Shown: in pieces, positions 13,818 to 15,244 of the stretch | Layout of the letters: the number at the start of each line of letters is the position of its first letter | Position numbering within the stretch: position 1 is the stretch's first letter | Origin: Oligoflexaceae bacterium | Lineage (GTDB): Bacteria > Bdellovibrionota_B > Oligoflexia > Oligoflexales > Oligoflexaceae | Direction of reading: 5' to 3' | Assembly: GCA_947474445.1 (NCBI GenBank) | Contig: CANJJY010000054.1 | Location: forward strand, 1 to 15,244 | Length of the DNA stretch: 15,244 nt | Notes under the pieces: model-generated | Told to the model about the DNA's origin: nothing | The model's input: only the letters and a program-made list of their open reading frames with translations | Databases searched by the model: none | Made by a program: the position numbers and the translations under genes

Positions 13818-14759
13818 TCAATACATGCGCGAGGCGATATGAGCGGCAGCGATTTCTTGGGGGAAGTTTTTGTCTTCCTGCTTGGTCCACTTCTCGAGTA
13901 CTTCGCCAGCTCTCACCCGGTCGATCGCTTCGAAAGCCTTCGGTCCCAGCATAGGCGTGCATTCGACGGTGCCGTTGAGCTTACCGGCGATCATCGCTTC
14001 GAAGGCGCTCTTCACGGCATCGATGGAATAGATGACGATGTCAGTCCCGGGCTTCAGACCAGCTTCTTCGATGGCTTGGATCGCACCGAGGGCCATATCA
14101 TCGTTGTGTGCGTAAACAGCGTTGATGTTTTTACCTTCCGACTTCAAGAAGGCTTCCATGACTTGCTTGCCTTCGGCGCGATTGAAATTACCCGTCTGCG
14201 ATTTGATAATTTGCATATTGGGAAAGGCTTTAATGCCTTCATCGAAGCCTTTTTTGCGATCGAGGGCAGGGGCAGATCCAGGCGTTCCCTGCAGTTCGAC
14301 GATCTTCGCCGTCCCTTTGGTTTTTTCGGCGAGCATACGCGCGACCTCCCGTCCTTCATTGACGAAGTCGGGAGAAATCAAGGTCGTGTAGAGAGTCGGA
14401 TCAGAAACTTTGATGCCGCGATCCAAGAGGACGACGGGGATCTTGGCTCGTTTCACTTCTTTGAGGACGGGTTCCCAGCCCGTTTCAACGACGGGAGCCA
14501 GGATGATGGCATCAACTTTTTGCGCAATAAAGGAGCGCAGCGCTTTGATTTGATTTTCTTGCTTACCCTGAGCATCGGAAAACTTGAGATCGACACCCCT
14601 TTCCTTGGCCGCACTCTTCACGGACTCGGTTTCTGCGGTCCGCCATGCACTTTCCGCACCTATCTGCGAAAAGCCAACCACCAGCGCTTTCGCGTGGAGA
14701 GCCGTCGTGAAACAAACAAGTAACGATGCAATCAAACCCCCTACCATCCGACTTGTCAT
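13818..14759 (-). CDS. ytfQ: YtfQ-type periplasmic sugar-binding protein (galactofuranose-binding family)
   Basis: A 313-residue periplasmic substrate-binding protein of the ribose/galactose type I fold. It matches the E. coli galactofuranose-binding YtfQ that I know over most of its length: VGFSQIGAESAWRTAET, KQENQIKALRSFIAQKVDAI, APVVETGWEPVLKE, VVLLDRGIKV, VELQGTPGSAPALDRKKGF, VYAHNDDMALGAIQAIEEAGLKPG. The signal peptide is residues 1-23 (LLVCFTTALHA before KALVVG). ATG 14759 is chosen because AGAGGA sits 6-7 bases upstream and the promoter lies in the longer frame back to 14885. In E. coli the protein feeds the YtfR-YtfT-YjfF ABC importer, but no permease or ATPase gene is adjacent here, and a strong terminator follows. 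Family clear; ligand likely Galf or another sugar. Confidence 0.93.
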   Translation of the reverse strand: MTSRMVGGLIASLLVCFTTALHAKALVVGFSQIGAESAWRTAETESVKSAAKERGVDLKFSDAQGKQENQIKALRSFIAQKVDAIILAPVVETGWEPVLKEVKRAKIPVVLLDRGIKVSDPTLYTTLISPDFVNEGREVARMLAEKTKGTAKIVELQGTPGSAPALDRKKGFDEGIKAFPNMQIIKSQTGNFNRAEGKQVMEAFLKSEGKNINAVYAHNDDMALGAIQAIEEAGLKPGTDIVIYSIDAVKSAFEAMIAGKLNGTVECTPMLGPKAFEAIDRVRAGEVLEKWTKQEDKNFPQEIAAAHIASRMY

Positions 14760-14804
14760 GATCAATCCTCTGAAATTTAATTTGTTCTGCCTAGGTTTAA
14801 AGAA

Positions 14805-14833
14805 TCTATAGAAGAAATCCCACAGAATTGCAA
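14805..14833 (-). promoter_or_regulatory. Sigma-70-like promoter of ytfQ
   Basis: On the minus strand TTGCAA (14833-14828) and TATAGA (14810-14805) are separated by exactly 17 bases, a good -35/-10 pair. Transcription would start near 14798, about 40 bases before the ATG, and the leader contains the AGAGGA ribosome site. The -35 hexamer lies inside one copy of a direct repeat (see 14823-14860). Confidence 0.7.
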
Positions 14834-14860
14834 CCTGCGTGAGATTCAGCAGAATGCAAC
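14823..14860 (-). repeat. Imperfect direct repeat over the ytfQ -35 region
   Basis: On the plus strand CAGAATTGCAAC (14823-14834) recurs as CAGAATGCAAC (14850-14860), 27 bases apart start to start, one base shorter. The first copy contains the -35 hexamer. Tandem sites at such spacing can be regulator-binding sites. Confidence 0.4.
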
Positions 14861-14935
14861 ACGCGATGTCGACCTTGCGGCGCAAAAAGGGCGAGCGATA
14901 GAGGGGAGAAAGAAGAGATGCGGCATGAGGTCATC

Positions 14936-14961
14936 AAAAAATCGGCGACGTTTGGACCGCC
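14936..14961 (-). terminator. Terminator-like hairpin after the right-edge gene
   Basis: On the minus strand GGCGG (14961-14957) pairs with TCGCC (14948-14944; four Watson-Crick pairs and one G-T) around an 8-base loop, then GAT and a run giving six T in a row (14941-14936). It lies 27 bases past the stop of the right-edge gene and would separate it from ytfQ. The stem is short. Confidence 0.4.
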
Positions 14962-14987
14962 ATCATACCGCTTTTTCTCAGGAGCGA

Positions 14988-15244
14988 TTACATCGCGTAG
15001 AAGCGGAGATCGCGATTGAGAGAACTGCTGCGATAGGCAGCCGTTCGCCAGTGGAGCGACAGAATATTAATGCCGGCGCGCGGCTTGATCCGAAAATCAA
15101 CCGTGCCGTTGTTCAGAGCTTGATCCCCTACGACGCTCCCGTTCAAGACGACTTCGATCGCTGTGCTCGTTTTGAGGCCACTGTCAGGGGTTTCAATATG
15201 CAGGATCATATCCTTATTGTTTTCAATAAAGGCAGCTCCCGAGC
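14988..15244 (-). CDS. C-terminal part of an unrecognised protein (5' end outside window)
   Basis: The frame is open from the right edge (codons for SGAAFIENNKD precede the first ATG at 15209) to TAA at 14990-14988, so 84 to 85 residues of a longer protein are visible. The segment reads like a beta-sandwich module: MILHIETPDSG, AIEVVLNGSVVGDQAL, VDFRIKPRAGINILSLHWRT, then LRFYAM at the end. The pattern of short beta strands and an LNG turn resembles carbohydrate-binding or sugar-processing accessory domains or the periplasmic tail of a membrane protein, but I cannot name a family. It is on the same strand as ytfQ and is probably separated from it by a terminator. Confidence 0.6.
   Translation of the reverse strand, partial: SGAAFIENNKDMILHIETPDSGLKTSTAIEVVLNGSVVGDQALNNGTVDFRIKPRAGINILSLHWRTAAYRSSSLNRDLRFYAM

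Noticed and set aside
13839..14723. 294-codon plus-strand open frame
   Set aside because: It is antisense to ytfQ, which matches its family over its whole length.
1..15244. CRISPR array, insertion sequence, tRNA or integration site
   Set aside because: I found no regularly spaced repeats, no transposase or integrase reading frame and no cloverleaf-like segment on either strand.

Overview
The window reads as an ordinary chromosomal stretch of a Gram-negative, didermic bacterium of moderate GC content. It carries two or three outer-membrane beta-barrel or barrel-like proteins, several Sec signal peptides, a probable lipoprotein with a c-type haem motif, and a periplasmic sugar-binding protein. 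A HAMP-SpoIIE phosphatase beside a FecR-domain protein, together with UDP-galactopyranose mutase, would fit a Bdellovibrionota/Oligoflexia-like or other environmental deltaproteobacterium-like genome. That placement is inference only; there is no rRNA or other marker here. I see no tRNA, rRNA, CRISPR array, insertion sequence or phage gene.

Layout, left to right. (1) Positions 1-465 hold the 3' end of glf (UDP-galactopyranose mutase). It runs convergently into the next operon, and the two stop codons overlap. (2) Positions 4728 down to 462, minus strand, hold a tightly coupled three-gene operon: a membrane-anchored HAMP-SpoIIE/PP2C phosphatase, an outer-membrane-barrel-like exported protein, and a secreted protein with an Ala/Pro-rich tail. 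Its genes overlap by 4 and 7 bp. (3) Divergent from it, 4840-6543 encodes a large membrane-anchored FecR-domain protein. (4) 7123-6557, minus, is an exported glutathione peroxidase. (5) A divergent 298-bp spacer with a possible lysine-rich leader peptide and an attenuator-like structure precedes an unrecognised 143-residue protein (7422-7853). (6) fadL (8085-9479), with an operator-like palindrome upstream, is followed by a c-haem-motif lipoprotein gene (9628-10824). (7) 13751 down to 10996, minus, is a three-gene metabolic operon: a phytanoyl-CoA dioxygenase-family Fe(II)/2-oxoglutarate enzyme, a zinc alcohol dehydrogenase and an esterase D-like hydrolase. A G-quadruplex motif follows its last stop codon. 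(8) ytfQ (14759-13818, minus) is a galactofuranose-type binding protein with a clear sigma-70-like promoter and a strong intrinsic terminator, so it looks monocistronic and lacks permease genes here. (9) At the right edge is the C-terminal part of an unrecognised minus-strand gene.

Two modules deserve attention. One is the phosphatase, barrel protein, secreted protein and divergent FecR group, which looks like a self-contained envelope sensing locus. The other is the oxygenase, dehydrogenase and esterase operon, whose enzyme order fits oxidative cleavage or demethylation followed by aldehyde oxidation and thioester or ester hydrolysis. Neither substrate nor signal can be read from the sequence.
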